A stretch of 19,285 bases of DNA from Clostridiales bacterium (GTDB lineage: Bacteria; Bacillota; Clostridia; Oscillospirales; Acutalibacteraceae). Below, in pieces: positions 1 to 8,218 of the stretch. Under the pieces are notes generated by a model that was not told the DNA's origin, did no database searches, and saw nothing but the letters and a program-made list of their open reading frames with translations. Both the position numbers and the translations under genes were made by a program. Position 1 is the first letter of the stretch. Each line of letters opens with the position of its first letter. Location: positions 1 through 19,285 of the forward strand of contig JAJBVC010000026.1 of the NCBI GenBank assembly GCA_020860025.1. Reading direction: 5' to 3'.

Positions 1-3
1 GGT

Positions 4-504
4 ATGAACGATTCAGATGATTTGGATGATCTGAAATCACCCGAAAAAATCAGGCATAAAGGGCCGCCGCCGAGGGGCGACATCGGGCCGAGAGTGAACT
101 GTCTGTCAAAAATGATACGCCAAGCGTTTAACGAGGCTGTGTCCGAGCAGGGACTGTTTGCCGGTCAGCAGGACATTGTTTTGCTTTTAGCCGAAAACGA
201 GGGTATTACTTTAAGCGAGCTTGCAAAAAGACTTGACATTTCCGCCGCTACGGCGAGCGTTTCAATAAAACGAATGGAAAAAGCCGGTTTTATAATTAAA
301 AAAGCCGACAAAAGCGACGCAAGAGTAACACGTCTTTACCCTACGGAAAAGGCAAAATCGGCTCCCGAAAAAATCAAGGCGAAAATGGACGCACTTGATG
401 CCGTTATTACAGGCGGTATGACAGAAGATGAGCATCTTCTGCTCTCCGATTTGCTTGATATTGCAATAAATAATATGTTTGAAAGAGGTGAAAGCCATGG
501 TTAA
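4..504 (+). CDS. MarR-family transcriptional regulator
   Basis: A protein of about 166 residues with a winged helix-turn-helix in the middle (roughly residues 50-115). It contains the MarR-like pattern of a recognition region (SELAKRLDISAATASVSIKR) followed by a basic wing with the D-R element (KSDARVTRLYPTEKAK). MarR proteins are dimeric DNA-binding regulators, usually repressors that let go when they bind a small ligand. The gene overlaps the start of the first exporter gene by 8 bases (497-504), so it very likely heads that operon and controls it, as is common for MarR plus paired ABC exporters in Firmicutes; that role is inference. The first 30 residues are charged and proline-rich and are not part of the fold. 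Only three bases precede the ATG, so neither ribosome binding site nor promoter can be seen, and the true start could lie upstream of the window. Confidence 0.88.
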   Translation: MNDSDDLDDLKSPEKIRHKGPPPRGDIGPRVNCLSKMIRQAFNEAVSEQGLFAGQQDIVLLLAENEGITLSELAKRLDISAATASVSIKRMEKAGFIIKKADKSDARVTRLYPTEKAKSAPEKIKAKMDALDAVITGGMTEDEHLLLSDLLDIAINNMFERGESHG

Positions 505-2249
505 AAAACTGGCAAAATATCTTAAAGGACTCGGCTGGCTTATGATAGTAAGTGCCGGCGGAATGATAATTGAAGCTATATGCGAGCTTTTAATGCCGTC
601 GCTTGCCAACACGATTTATGAAACTGTAAGCACAACCTCAACACCCGACGAAACAAGGTCGTTTGTAATCAAGTATGGTATTCTTATGCTTGTGCTTGCT
701 GTAATCGGTTTATCGGGCGGACTTGCCACAATGAAAAGCTCAGCCGTTGTAAGTCAGCGTTTTGCGTATAGGCTTCGTAATGATGTTTTTAAAAAAAATA
801 AGCAAATTTTCATTTAAAAATATTGATACGTTTTCAACAGCGTCGCTGACAACACGTATGACAAACGATATTACAATGCTTCAAAATGTAATTATGATGA
901 TTTTGCGTATTCTTGTAAGAGGCCCGGCGCTTATTATTGTAGCTGCGGTTTTAGCATTCAGAATCAATGCAAAGATGTCTATGATTTTGATTATTCTTCT
1001 TCCGATTTTTGTAATAGTTGTTGCCGTTGTACTTAAATTTGGATTTCCTATGTTCCAAAAAATGCAAAAGCGAGTTGATAATGTAAACCGTGTAGTTCAG
1101 GAAAACCTTATCGGTATGCGTGTCGTTAAAGCGTTTGTTCGTGAGGACCACGAGAAAAAGAAGTTCCACAAGGCTTCAGATGAGCTGGCGGCACAGGGTG
1201 CAAAAGCGTCGGGTCTTATTGTAACGATTATGCCCATTATGATGCTTATGCTCAATGTTGTTATCGTTTACGTTTACTATCGTGGCGGTGTTGCAGCCGA
1301 CGCAGGTGAAATTCAAGTAGGTCAGATTTCCGTTATTGCGTCTTACATTATGCAGGTGCTTATGAATCTGATGATGATTTCAATGATGTTTTTACAGCTT
1401 GCAAGAGGTAAAGCCTGTGGCGACCGTGTCGTTGAAGTGCTTGACACCGAAATTGATATTACCAATCCCGAAAAGGCTTATCTGCCGTCTGCCGACGCTC
1501 AAAAAGGAAAGGTTGAATTTAAAAATGTTTCCTTTAAATATAACCCTGACGGCGACGGAGATAATATTCTTGAGAATATATCGTTTACGGCAAATCCGGG
1601 CGAAGTAATCGGAATCGTAGGCGGAACAGGCTGCGGAAAATCAAGCCTTGTAAATCTTATTCCGAGACTATACGATGCAACGCAGGGCGAGGTTCTTGTC
1701 GACGGCGTAGACGTTAAAAATTACGATTTAAAATCGCTCAGAGATATGATAGGCGTTGTACTTCAAAACAATGTTCTTTTCAGCGGAACAATCAAGGACA
1801 ATATCCGCTGGGGCAAAAAGGACGCTACAGACGAGGAAATTGTTGCCGCCTGCAAGTCGGCTCAGGCTGACGGCTTTATAAGAGAACAGCCCGACGGCTA
1901 CGACACGGAGCTTTCCCAAGGCGGACTTAACCTTTCGGGCGGTCAAAAGCAAAGGCTTTGTATTGCAAGAGCAATGATAAAGCATCCTAAAATTCTAATC
2001 TTAGACGATTCAACAAGCGCTGTTGACACAGCCACGGAAGCAAAAATTCGTGAAAGCTTTTATAACGAGCTTGCCGACACAACCGTATTTATTATCGCAC
2101 AGCGTATTTCATCAGTGCAAAACGCAGACAAAATTCTTGTCGTTGACGATGGTGAAATAAAGGGTATAGGCAATCACGATGAGCTTATCGAGGGAAATGA
2201 AATTTATCGTGAAATTTATCAGACTCAGCAAAAGGGGGTGCTTGAATAA
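497..2249 (+). pseudogene. ABC exporter half-transporter, subunit 1 (frameshifted)
   Basis: A fused membrane-plus-ATPase subunit of the multidrug/lipid exporter type. The ATG at 497 is preceded by AGAGGTGA. The reading frame from 497 encodes the first two membrane segments and stops at 817. The rest of the protein (remaining membrane domain, then the ATPase) continues in another frame to 2249. Removing one A from the A8 run at 791-798 joins them into a continuous family-like sequence (RNDVFKK then ISKFSFKNIDTFSTASLTTR), giving roughly 583 residues, the normal length. The ATPase has Walker A GGTGCGKSS (about 1621-1647) and a canonical LSGGQ. However, the catalytic Glu after Walker B is Asp (LDD, 2007-2009) and the switch His is Gln (IAQR, 2100-2102). 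This is the degenerate half of a heterodimeric exporter such as TM287/288 or BmrCD. It is either a real broken gene or an indel error; stop TAA and the next ATG overlap (TAATG). Confidence 0.85.
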
Positions 2250-4110
2250 TGCCACCAATGGGCCCACCGGGCAAAAAGAATGATAATGATTACAAAAAGC
2301 CCAAAAATGCAAAAAAGACATTTGCCCGAATACTTCAGTATATGGGTAAAAACAAATTGTTTTTGATTATAGTATTTCTTATGCTTATTTTAAGCACCGC
2401 CAGCAATATAGGCGCTTCATACTGCTTAAAGCCGATTTTAAACGGAATAGAATCATCTGTAAAAGCAGGCACCTTTGCCGACGAGGGAATACGAAACTTA
2501 TTAGGCAATTTGGCGCTCTTGTCATTGCTTTATGTATGCGCCGCCGTATTCTCCTTTACACAAAGCAGAATTATGGTAAAAATTGCATATAAGACAACAA
2601 ATTTAATCCGCAAGGATTTATTCGACCGTATGCAGACGCTGCCGCTTCGTTACTTTGATTCACAGACTCACGGCGAAATTATGAGCCGTTACACAAACGA
2701 TGTTGATAATATCCAGATGATGCTTGAGCAGTCTATGGTTCAGCTCGTTTCATCTGCGTTTACATTTGTCGGAATCGTCGCAATGATGATTACTTTAAGT
2801 CCGACTCTGTTTTGTATTGCGCTGATTTTCCTTTTAATAATGGTTCTTACTGTTACGAATATAGGAAAGCAGTCACGTAAATATTTCCGTTCTCAGCAGA
2901 AAATCTCGGCATTATGAACGGCAATATCGAGGAGTCAATCGAGGGCTTAAAGGTTATCAAGGTATTTAACCACGAACAGCAGACGATAGACGATTTTGAA
3001 GAAACTAACGAAAATTTCCGTAAGACCGCTACAAACGCAAACTTCTTTTCGGGAATTATGGGACCTTGCTCAACAGGTATCAATAACGCAAGCTACGCCA
3101 CAATCGCTATGGTCGGCGGAATACTTGCGCTGACAGGCAGTCTTGATATTGGTACATTCTTCACGTTTTTGAGCTATTCAAAACAGTTTACACAGCCTAT
3201 TAACCAGATTGCAAACCAAATGAACACTATTTTCTCGGCTCTTGCCGGTGCTGAACGTGTGTTTGAGGTTATGGATATGGAAAGCGAAATTGACGAGGGT
3301 ACCGTTACTCTTGAAGAGGAAAAGGGAGAAAACGGCAAAAAATGGTATTGGATTGACGGAAATAACAGAGTTCCTGTTGAGGGCAAAGTTGTTTTTGAAA
3401 ATGTTAATTTCAGCTATGTGCCCGAAAAACAGGTGCTTAAAAATATAAATCTCTACGCAAATCCCGGTCAAAAAATTGCTTTTGTCGGCTCAACGGGCGC
3501 AGGCAAAACTACAATCACAAACCTGATTAACCGATTCTATGACATTCAGGAAGGCTCAATAACGTACGACGGAATTGATATAAGACGAATTAAAAAGAAC
3601 GATTTAAGAAGAAGCCTTGCAATCGTTTTGCAGGATACTCATATGTTCACCGGAACGATTATGGAAAATATCCGCTACGGCAATTTAAGCGCCACCGATG
3701 AGGAATGTATAGCGGCGGCAAAGCTTGCTTCGGCTCATTCGTTTATCAGACGTCTTCCAAAGGGATACGATACCGAAATTACAGGAGACGGCGGTAATCT
3801 TTCGCAAGGTCAGCGCCAGCTTCTCGCAATAGCCCGTGCCGCAGTCGCAGACCCGCCTGTTATGATTCTTGACGAGGCTACGTCATCTATTGACACGAGA
3901 ACAGAGCTGCACATAGAACACGGTATGGACAGACTTATGGTAGGCAGAACCGTATTTGTTATTGCTCACAGGCTTTCAACCGTGCGAAATTCAAACGCTA
4001 TTATGGTGCTTGAAAACGGCGAAATCATAGAGCGTGGCGACCATGATGATTTGCTCTCGCAAAAGGGCAGATACTACGAATTGTGTACAGGCAAGAGTAA
4101 GTTGAGTTAA
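2249..4110 (+). pseudogene. ABC exporter half-transporter, subunit 2 (frameshifted)
   Basis: Partner half-transporter, translationally coupled to subunit 1 and preceded by AGGGGGTG. The first frame (2249-2917) encodes a Pro/Lys-rich N-terminus and most of the first membrane segments. It breaks after KYFRSQQK, and the remainder runs in another frame from about 2904 to 4110. Adding one A to the A4 run at 2900-2903 restores a family-typical join (QQKNLGIMNGNIEE) and a product of about 620 residues. The ATPase is canonical: Walker A GSTGAGKTT (about 3488-3514), Walker B with catalytic Glu (LDEATSS, Glu at 3874-3876) and switch His (IAHR, 3967-3969). Its signature is LSQGQ (3799-3813) instead of LSGGQ, the expected complement to the degenerate site in subunit 1. 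The upstream frame stops in an ATGA overlap (2914-2917) that could allow re-initiation, but no ribosome binding site is visible there. Substrate unknown. Confidence 0.85.
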
Positions 4111-4182
4111 TTAAATAGGGTGTCGTTAAAGCGATTCGGAGCTAACAATAACCAAGCGGGGTATATTGGCTTTATTTACTCG

Positions 4183-4209
4183 AAAATGCTTAATTCCGAC
4201 TGCTTTCTC
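4183..4209 (+). repeat. dispersed 27-base repeat, copy 1
   Basis: The stretch starting AAAATGCTTAATTC matches 12796-12822 in 25 of 27 positions (differences only at two C/T or G/A sites), in the same orientation. It lies in the gene-free stretch 4111-4425 between the exporter operon and the surface-protein gene. The rest of that stretch is very AT-rich and shows no credible gene; the short open frame across it has no ribosome binding site. The function of the repeat is unknown. It may be the common edge of a family of intergenic elements. Confidence 0.55.
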
Positions 4210-4270
4210 GGCATCCTTATTGAAAAATTTTTTAAAAATATTTTGTGGAAATTTGTGATTTTTTTGAGTA

Positions 4271-4306
4271 AAACCACTATCAGTTGTGGTAAAGGTTATT
4301 TTTTTG
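4271..4306 (+). terminator. weak candidate terminator after the exporter operon
   Basis: A 5-bp stem (ACCAC / GTGGT) with an 8-base loop is followed, after a few bases, by a run of seven T. The stem is short and the T run is not adjacent, so this is only a weak candidate. No better terminator is visible between 4111 and the promoter at 4338. Confidence 0.3.
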
Positions 4307-4337
4307 AAATTAACATAAATTTATTTTAAAAAAATGC

Positions 4338-4366
4338 TTTACATTCGCAGTCTTTGGTGCTATAAT
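4338..4366 (+). promoter_or_regulatory. strong sigma-A promoter for the sorted surface protein
   Basis: TTTACA at 4338-4343 and TATAAT at 4361-4366 are separated by exactly 17 bases, with an extended -10 (TGC directly before TATAAT). Transcription would start near 4373, leaving an untranslated leader of about 50 bases and a good ribosome binding site (GAGGTGG, 4413-4419). Near-consensus boxes suggest high, constitutive expression of the downstream secreted protein. Confidence 0.82.
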
Positions 4367-4425
4367 CTAACTAAGTTGTTTTAGAAAACTAATTTAATAT
4401 TTTAATATCTTTGAGGTGGATTGTT

Positions 4426-5019
4426 ATGAAAAAATTACTTTCAATTATTTTCGCAGCAGTTATGGCTATCTCAGCTTGTATGCTTTGTGCAGTTCCCGCT
4501 ATGGCGGCAGACGATGACGCAACTGTAATCAGCCCGGGTGCTACTGCTATCACAGGCCCTGTTCTTCAGGTAAACGGTGCTGTTACAACAACAGACGTTA
4601 CAGTTACTCCTGACGAGAACAATTCAAGCATCATCACCTTTACCTACACAGGCGAAGGTACAGTAACAGGTTGGGAAAATAACCTTGAGGCTCTCGGCTT
4701 CGTTGAGGGTGTTGATTTCATCGCTACAATGAACGAGGACGGAAGCTATACAATCGAATTCCTTACCGACGAGGCTTATGATGCTTACGAAACAGGCGAC
4801 CTTATCGTAAACGCTATCGTTGAGTTCGACGAAGACGAGGAAGAGACAGAAGGCTCAGAAGCAACAACAAGTGCAACAACTACTACAGCAAGCACAAACA
4901 CTTCTTCAACATCACCAAGCACAGGTGCTTCAACAGGTGCTGTTGCAGGTGGCATTGCAGCAGTAGCAGGTGCAGGTATTGCCGTTCTTCTCGCTGCTAA
5001 GAAAAAGGACGCTGAATAA
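4426..5019 (+). CDS. secreted small surface protein with SPSTG sortase signal
   Basis: A 197-residue secreted protein. The ATG at 4426 follows GAGGTGG. Residues 1-27 form a signal peptide (MKKLLS, hydrophobic core, AMA before the probable cleavage at about 27/28). Residues 28-135 form an acidic, Thr/Val-rich domain not recognised as a known family. Residues 136-162 are an acidic then Ser/Thr-rich linker of the wall-spanning kind. The C-terminus is a cell-wall sorting signal: SPSTG (163-167), a Gly/Ala/Val-rich hydrophobic segment, and a short charged tail (KKKDAE). SPxTG-type motifs are known substrates of class B sortases in Clostridia (C. difficile SrtB uses S/PPxTG), and a class B sortase is the next gene. 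The gene has its own strong promoter and terminator, suggesting an abundant product. Covalent attachment to peptidoglycan is inferred; the job of the exposed domain is unknown. Confidence 0.85.
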   Translation: MKKLLSIIFAAVMAISACMLCAVPAMAADDDATVISPGATAITGPVLQVNGAVTTTDVTVTPDENNSSIITFTYTGEGTVTGWENNLEALGFVEGVDFIATMNEDGSYTIEFLTDEAYDAYETGDLIVNAIVEFDEDEEETEGSEATTSATTTTASTNTSSTSPSTGASTGAVAGGIAAVAGAGIAVLLAAKKKDAE

Positions 5020-5030
5020 TCTTAAATAAT

Positions 5031-5066
5031 AAAAACCTGTTTGCCCTATGGTAAACAGGTTTTTTT
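5031..5066 (+). terminator. intrinsic terminator between surface protein and sortase
   Basis: A perfect 12-bp stem (AAAAACCTGTTT at 5031-5042, AAACAGGTTTTT at 5053-5064) with a 10-base loop runs into a T tract (5060-5066). It lies 12 bases after the surface-protein stop and just before the sortase, which has no visible promoter of its own. It may therefore act as a partial stop that keeps sortase transcript below substrate transcript (inference). Confidence 0.85.
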
Positions 5067-5098
5067 ACTGTAAAAAATCAACCCAGAGGGTGACAATT

Positions 5099-5944
5099 TT
5101 GGACGAAAAAGAAAAAAATGAAGAGAAAAAAGACGAAATTGAAGAAATAGTCGCAGAAAAGAAACCTGAGGAAAACAAAGAAAAAAAGACCGCCAAGCGT
5201 ATACTGATTATAATAATAATACTTTTGCTTCTGTTTTGTTGCGTTTACCTTATTGTCACTGTGGTACAAAAGCAGGCTCAAACGCCGCCGGAAGAAACGA
5301 CCGGTGTTGCTACAACAGCCGCTTCCGATACTGATGAAGAGCTTGCCGACAATCCTATTGATTTCGCTTCTCTTCAAGAGGGAAATGACGAAATTTATGC
5401 CTGGCTTAAAATTGACGACACCAATGTCGATTATCCTATAGTTCAAAGCGCAACAAACGATGAGTTTTACTTAAAGCACAAGGCTGAGGATAAATCGTGG
5501 TCGGCGAGCGGTGCGGTTTACACGGAACTTACAAACAGTAAGGATTTCAGCGACCCGATAACTGTTATTTACGGTCATAACGGCTACAGTGATACAATGT
5601 TTACCACGCTTCACTATTTTGAGGAGCAGGATTTTTTTGACAGCCATGAGTATTTTTATATTTATTTGCCTAATCGCAAGCTTACTTATCAGGTGATTTC
5701 GGCATTTAAGTATGATGACCGTCATATAATGAATTCGTTTAATTTTGGCAGTGAGGCTATTTTGGAAGGATTTCAGGAGATGCTTCAAAATCCTACCTCG
5801 TCGAGCAAAAATGTCCGAACAGATTTGGACGTTGAAATAACGACCGACAGCAAAATAGTAATTCTGTCAACTTGTATTACAAACCAAAAAAGCAGCAGAT
5901 ACCTTGTTAACGGAGTTTTAGTCAAAGATGAAAAAACAAATTGA
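5099..5944 (+). CDS. srtB: class B sortase
   Basis: A membrane-anchored transpeptidase of about 281 residues that cuts a sorting motif between Thr and Gly and joins the protein to the cell wall. The start is taken as TTG at 5099, five bases after the ribosome binding site AGAGGGTGA (5085-5093); the upstream in-frame ATG at 5048 lies inside the terminator hairpin and is unlikely. Residues 1-33 are a highly charged Lys/Glu cytoplasmic tail, about 34-56 one membrane segment, then a Thr-rich stalk and the catalytic domain. Class B traits are the Y-A-W-L-x-I/V-D-x-T start (EIYAWLKIDDTNVDYPIVQ), the catalytic His in YGHN (His160), Cys in LSTC (Cys259) and Arg in SSRYLVNG (Arg267). All three catalytic residues are present, so it should be active. 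It sits between its likely SPSTG substrate and an LCP protein whose start overlaps it by 17 bases. Confidence 0.92.
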   Translation: MDEKEKNEEKKDEIEEIVAEKKPEENKEKKTAKRILIIIIILLLLFCCVYLIVTVVQKQAQTPPEETTGVATTAASDTDEELADNPIDFASLQEGNDEIYAWLKIDDTNVDYPIVQSATNDEFYLKHKAEDKSWSASGAVYTELTNSKDFSDPITVIYGHNGYSDTMFTTLHYFEEQDFFDSHEYFYIYLPNRKLTYQVISAFKYDDRHIMNSFNFGSEAILEGFQEMLQNPTSSSKNVRTDLDVEITTDSKIVILSTCITNQKSSRYLVNGVLVKDEKTN

Positions 5945-7343
5945 CCCAAATTTAGACAGTTCAATCTCTGATGATTTTCTTGATAATTTAGAAAAAGAGA
6001 CGCCAAAGCAAATCGCAAAGGACGAAGACGAAGGCTTTGTGGTTTTGCAAACAGATAAAAATAAAAGTGACGGCAGCGCAACGCCAATCACGCTTGAGCC
6101 TAAAGAGAATTCCGACCACGAAATGAATCTTGAAACTGTGGATAAACAACATTCTCATCATCACAGTTCAAGCAGCCACCATTCGTCGGGCGAACATAGT
6201 TCAAGCGGCGAGCATCATTCGTCGAGTGAGCACAGCTCAAGCAGTCACCACCATTCATCCGGTGAGCATAGCTCAAGCAGTCATCATCATTCGTCAAGTT
6301 CACACCACAGTTCTTCAAAAAAAGAAAAGAAGAAACTTTCAATTCCGGTAAAAATCGCCATTGCCGTTTTGATAATAATACTTCTTATTATTTTGCTTGT
6401 TGTCGGCATAGTTGCTTACCTTGAAATTCAGGGCAAGAACGATTTTAAATCGACCGATACAGAAACGCAGTACGAAGAAACTATTGAATATAACGGTCAT
6501 ACGTACACATACAATGATGATGTTGTTGCAATCGCATTTTTAGGTATTGATAAGCGTGAGCTTGGTCTTGAAGACGATTTAATAGGAACAGCCGGTCAGT
6601 CCGACGCAGATATAGTTTTGACTGTTGACACGTCTACGGGCGAGGCGACCGCAATCGCAATACCGAGAGATACAATGGTTGACGTTGATTTGTACTCGTC
6701 AAGCGGAATTTTCCTCAGAACCGAAACATTACAGCTTTGTCTTAGCTACGCTTACGGCGACGGTAAAGAGACATCGGCTACCAACGTAATGACTTCAATA
6801 AGCCGTATTTTATATAACGTGCCTATTAACAAATATTTTGCGCTTGACCTTGACGGTATTGAGCCTATAAATGACGCAATAGGCGGAGTTACGCTCGAAT
6901 CGCTTTACGATTTTCCGAGTCTCGGCATATCAAAGGGGGACACCATTCACCTTGAGGGAGATTTGACAGAAACGTATGTACGTACAAGAAGCCTTGACAC
7001 GGTTGACGCTTCGCTTAACCGTACAGAGCGTCAGGTGCAGTATATAAAGGCGTTTGCAGCACAGGTTGTTCCTGCGATTATGGAGGATTTCAGTATTGTA
7101 AGCAGTCTTTACAACACAGCAAGCGATTACAGCACCACTAACCTTTCGCTTTCAAACATAACATATTTAGGCTCTCTTCTTATTTCAAAGGGTGTAACCG
7201 ATTTTGAAACGATAACGCTTGAGGGCGAAATGAAAGAGAGTGACAGTGTGGATTACGCTGATTACGTTTACGCTGAATTTTATCCTGATGAGGACAAACT
7301 GTTGCAGGTTGTGCTGGACGTTTTCTATACTCAGGTTGATTAA
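5928..7343 (+). CDS. LytR-CpsA-Psr (LCP) family protein with His/Ser-rich cytoplasmic region
   Basis: A 471-residue membrane protein. LCP enzymes transfer undecaprenyl-phosphate-linked anionic glycopolymers to peptidoglycan on the outer face of the membrane. The LCP domain begins at about residue 195 (AIAFLGIDKRE) and shows the usual anchors: the D-I-V-L strand, the Arg-Asp motif (AIPRDTMVDV), the IGGVTL turn, and the Arg-rich cluster YVRTRSLD...NRTERQ that binds the polyprenyl diphosphate. One membrane segment lies at about 141-164, so the N-terminal 130 residues are cytoplasmic. Residues 75-130 are 19 His, 30 Ser, 4 Glu and 3 Gly only, built of imperfect SSSHHH / SSGEH units; this is not part of the normal family and may bind metal or be phosphorylated (inference). 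The start overlaps the sortase gene; the ribosome binding site is weak (GGAG 13 bases upstream), suggesting translational coupling. Confidence 0.9.
   Translation: MKKQIDPNLDSSISDDFLDNLEKETPKQIAKDEDEGFVVLQTDKNKSDGSATPITLEPKENSDHEMNLETVDKQHSHHHSSSSHHSSGEHSSSGEHHSSSEHSSSSHHHSSGEHSSSSHHHSSSSHHSSSKKEKKKLSIPVKIAIAVLIIILLIILLVVGIVAYLEIQGKNDFKSTDTETQYEETIEYNGHTYTYNDDVVAIAFLGIDKRELGLEDDLIGTAGQSDADIVLTVDTSTGEATAIAIPRDTMVDVDLYSSSGIFLRTETLQLCLSYAYGDGKETSATNVMTSISRILYNVPINKYFALDLDGIEPINDAIGGVTLESLYDFPSLGISKGDTIHLEGDLTETYVRTRSLDTVDASLNRTERQVQYIKAFAAQVVPAIMEDFSIVSSLYNTASDYSTTNLSLSNITYLGSLLISKGVTDFETITLEGEMKESDSVDYADYVYAEFYPDEDKLLQVVLDVFYTQVD
6150..6317 (+). repeat. imperfect coding repeat encoding the His/Ser-rich stretch
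   Basis: DNA for LCP residues 75-130 is a run of degenerate tandem units of roughly 24-36 bases, with alternating CAT/CAC and TCA/AGC/TCG codons (for example AGCTCAAGCAGTCA at two places). Such runs grow and shrink by slippage, so the length of this stretch probably varies between strains. Confidence 0.7.
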
Positions 7344-7367
7344 ATACCCAAAGGAGAAAATACAAAT

Positions 7368-8216
7368 ATGAACAATGAAACGAAAAAAATGCTTTCTTCC
7401 TATGCCACAAAAATCAGAATGGGAATTATAGAAAGCACATACGGCGCAAAAGCCGGTCATCCGGGTGGAAGTCTTTCCTCGGCTGATTTATTTGCATATC
7501 TTTATTTTAAAGAGATGAATGTTGACCCTAAAAATCCAAAGCTTGAAAGCCGTGACCGCTTTGTACTTTCAAAAGGTCACTGCGCTCCGGGTCTTTACAG
7601 TGCGCTTGCGTACAAGGGCTTTTTCCCTGTAGAGGATTTGCCTACACTGCGTCATATAGGCTCTTATCTTCAGGGTCATCCGAATATGAATACAGTTCCG
7701 GGAATCGATATGAGCACAGGCTCTCTCGGTCAGGGAATCAGCGCCGCAGTCGGAATGGCAAAGGGCGCTAAATATATAGGAAATGAAGATATACGTGTTT
7801 ACACTCTCTTGGGTGACGGTGAAATTGAAGAGGGTCAGGTTTGGGAGGCTATGATGTTTGCTTCTCAGTATAAGCTTGATAATCTTTGCGTAATTATCGA
7901 CTCTAACGGACTTCAAATTGACGGCCCTTGCGAAGAGGTTATGAGTGCCGAGCCTATTGACGAAAAGATGAAGGCTTTCGGTTTCGACGTAATTACAATT
8001 GATGGAAACGATTTTGACGAGCTTGAAAAAGCGTTTGACGCTTTCCACAGTGTGAAGGGCAAGCCGTTTGGAATTATTATGAAAACAGTTAAGGGTAAAG
8101 GCGTTTCATATATGGAAAATGAAGTTGGCTGGCACGGCAAAGCCCCTAACGAAGAAGAATACAACATAGCAATGGCTGAATTAAAAGCTCCGCTTGCAGA
8201 TATTGAGGAGGCATAA
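7368..8216 (+). CDS. transketolase, N-terminal (TPP-binding) subunit
   Basis: A 282-residue subunit of a split transketolase, the pentose-phosphate enzyme that moves two-carbon units between sugar phosphates using thiamine diphosphate and Mg. The sequence shows the conserved start of the family (GHPGGSLSSAD, residues 30-40), the SKGH motif (68-71), GSLGQGIS (118-125) and the diphosphate-binding motif from GDGEIEEGQ (149-157) to the Asn at 180. The length equals the first half of a full transketolase, the usual form in many Clostridia and archaea. The ribosome binding site is AAAGGAGAAAA. Only 24 bases separate it from the LCP stop, with no terminator or promoter between, so it may be read in the same transcript. 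The second half follows two bases after the stop. Confidence 0.95.
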   Translation: MNNETKKMLSSYATKIRMGIIESTYGAKAGHPGGSLSSADLFAYLYFKEMNVDPKNPKLESRDRFVLSKGHCAPGLYSALAYKGFFPVEDLPTLRHIGSYLQGHPNMNTVPGIDMSTGSLGQGISAAVGMAKGAKYIGNEDIRVYTLLGDGEIEEGQVWEAMMFASQYKLDNLCVIIDSNGLQIDGPCEEVMSAEPIDEKMKAFGFDVITIDGNDFDELEKAFDAFHSVKGKPFGIIMKTVKGKGVSYMENEVGWHGKAPNEEEYNIAMAELKAPLADIEEA

Positions 8217-8218
8217 GA

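Noticed and set aside
2895..2917. Programmed -1 ribosomal frameshift in exporter subunit 2
   Set aside because: CAG AAA ATC is not a standard slippery heptamer and no strong downstream structure was seen, so an indel is more likely.
4120..4329. Rightward 69-codon open frame after the exporter genes
   Set aside because: No ribosome binding site, very AT-rich, ends in low-complexity DNA, and overlaps the dispersed repeat and the weak terminator. Not supported as a gene.
4310..4343. TTAACA (4310-4315) and TTTACA (4338-4343) as a second Pho box before the surface protein
   Set aside because: They are 28 bases apart, not a multiple of 11, and the sites between do not fit the repeat. TTTACA is explained as the -35 box.
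5048..5098. ATG at 5048 or GTG at 5090 as the sortase start
   Set aside because: The ATG lies in the loop of the terminator hairpin, and the GTG lies within the ribosome binding site. TTG at 5099 has ideal spacing from AGAGGGTGA.
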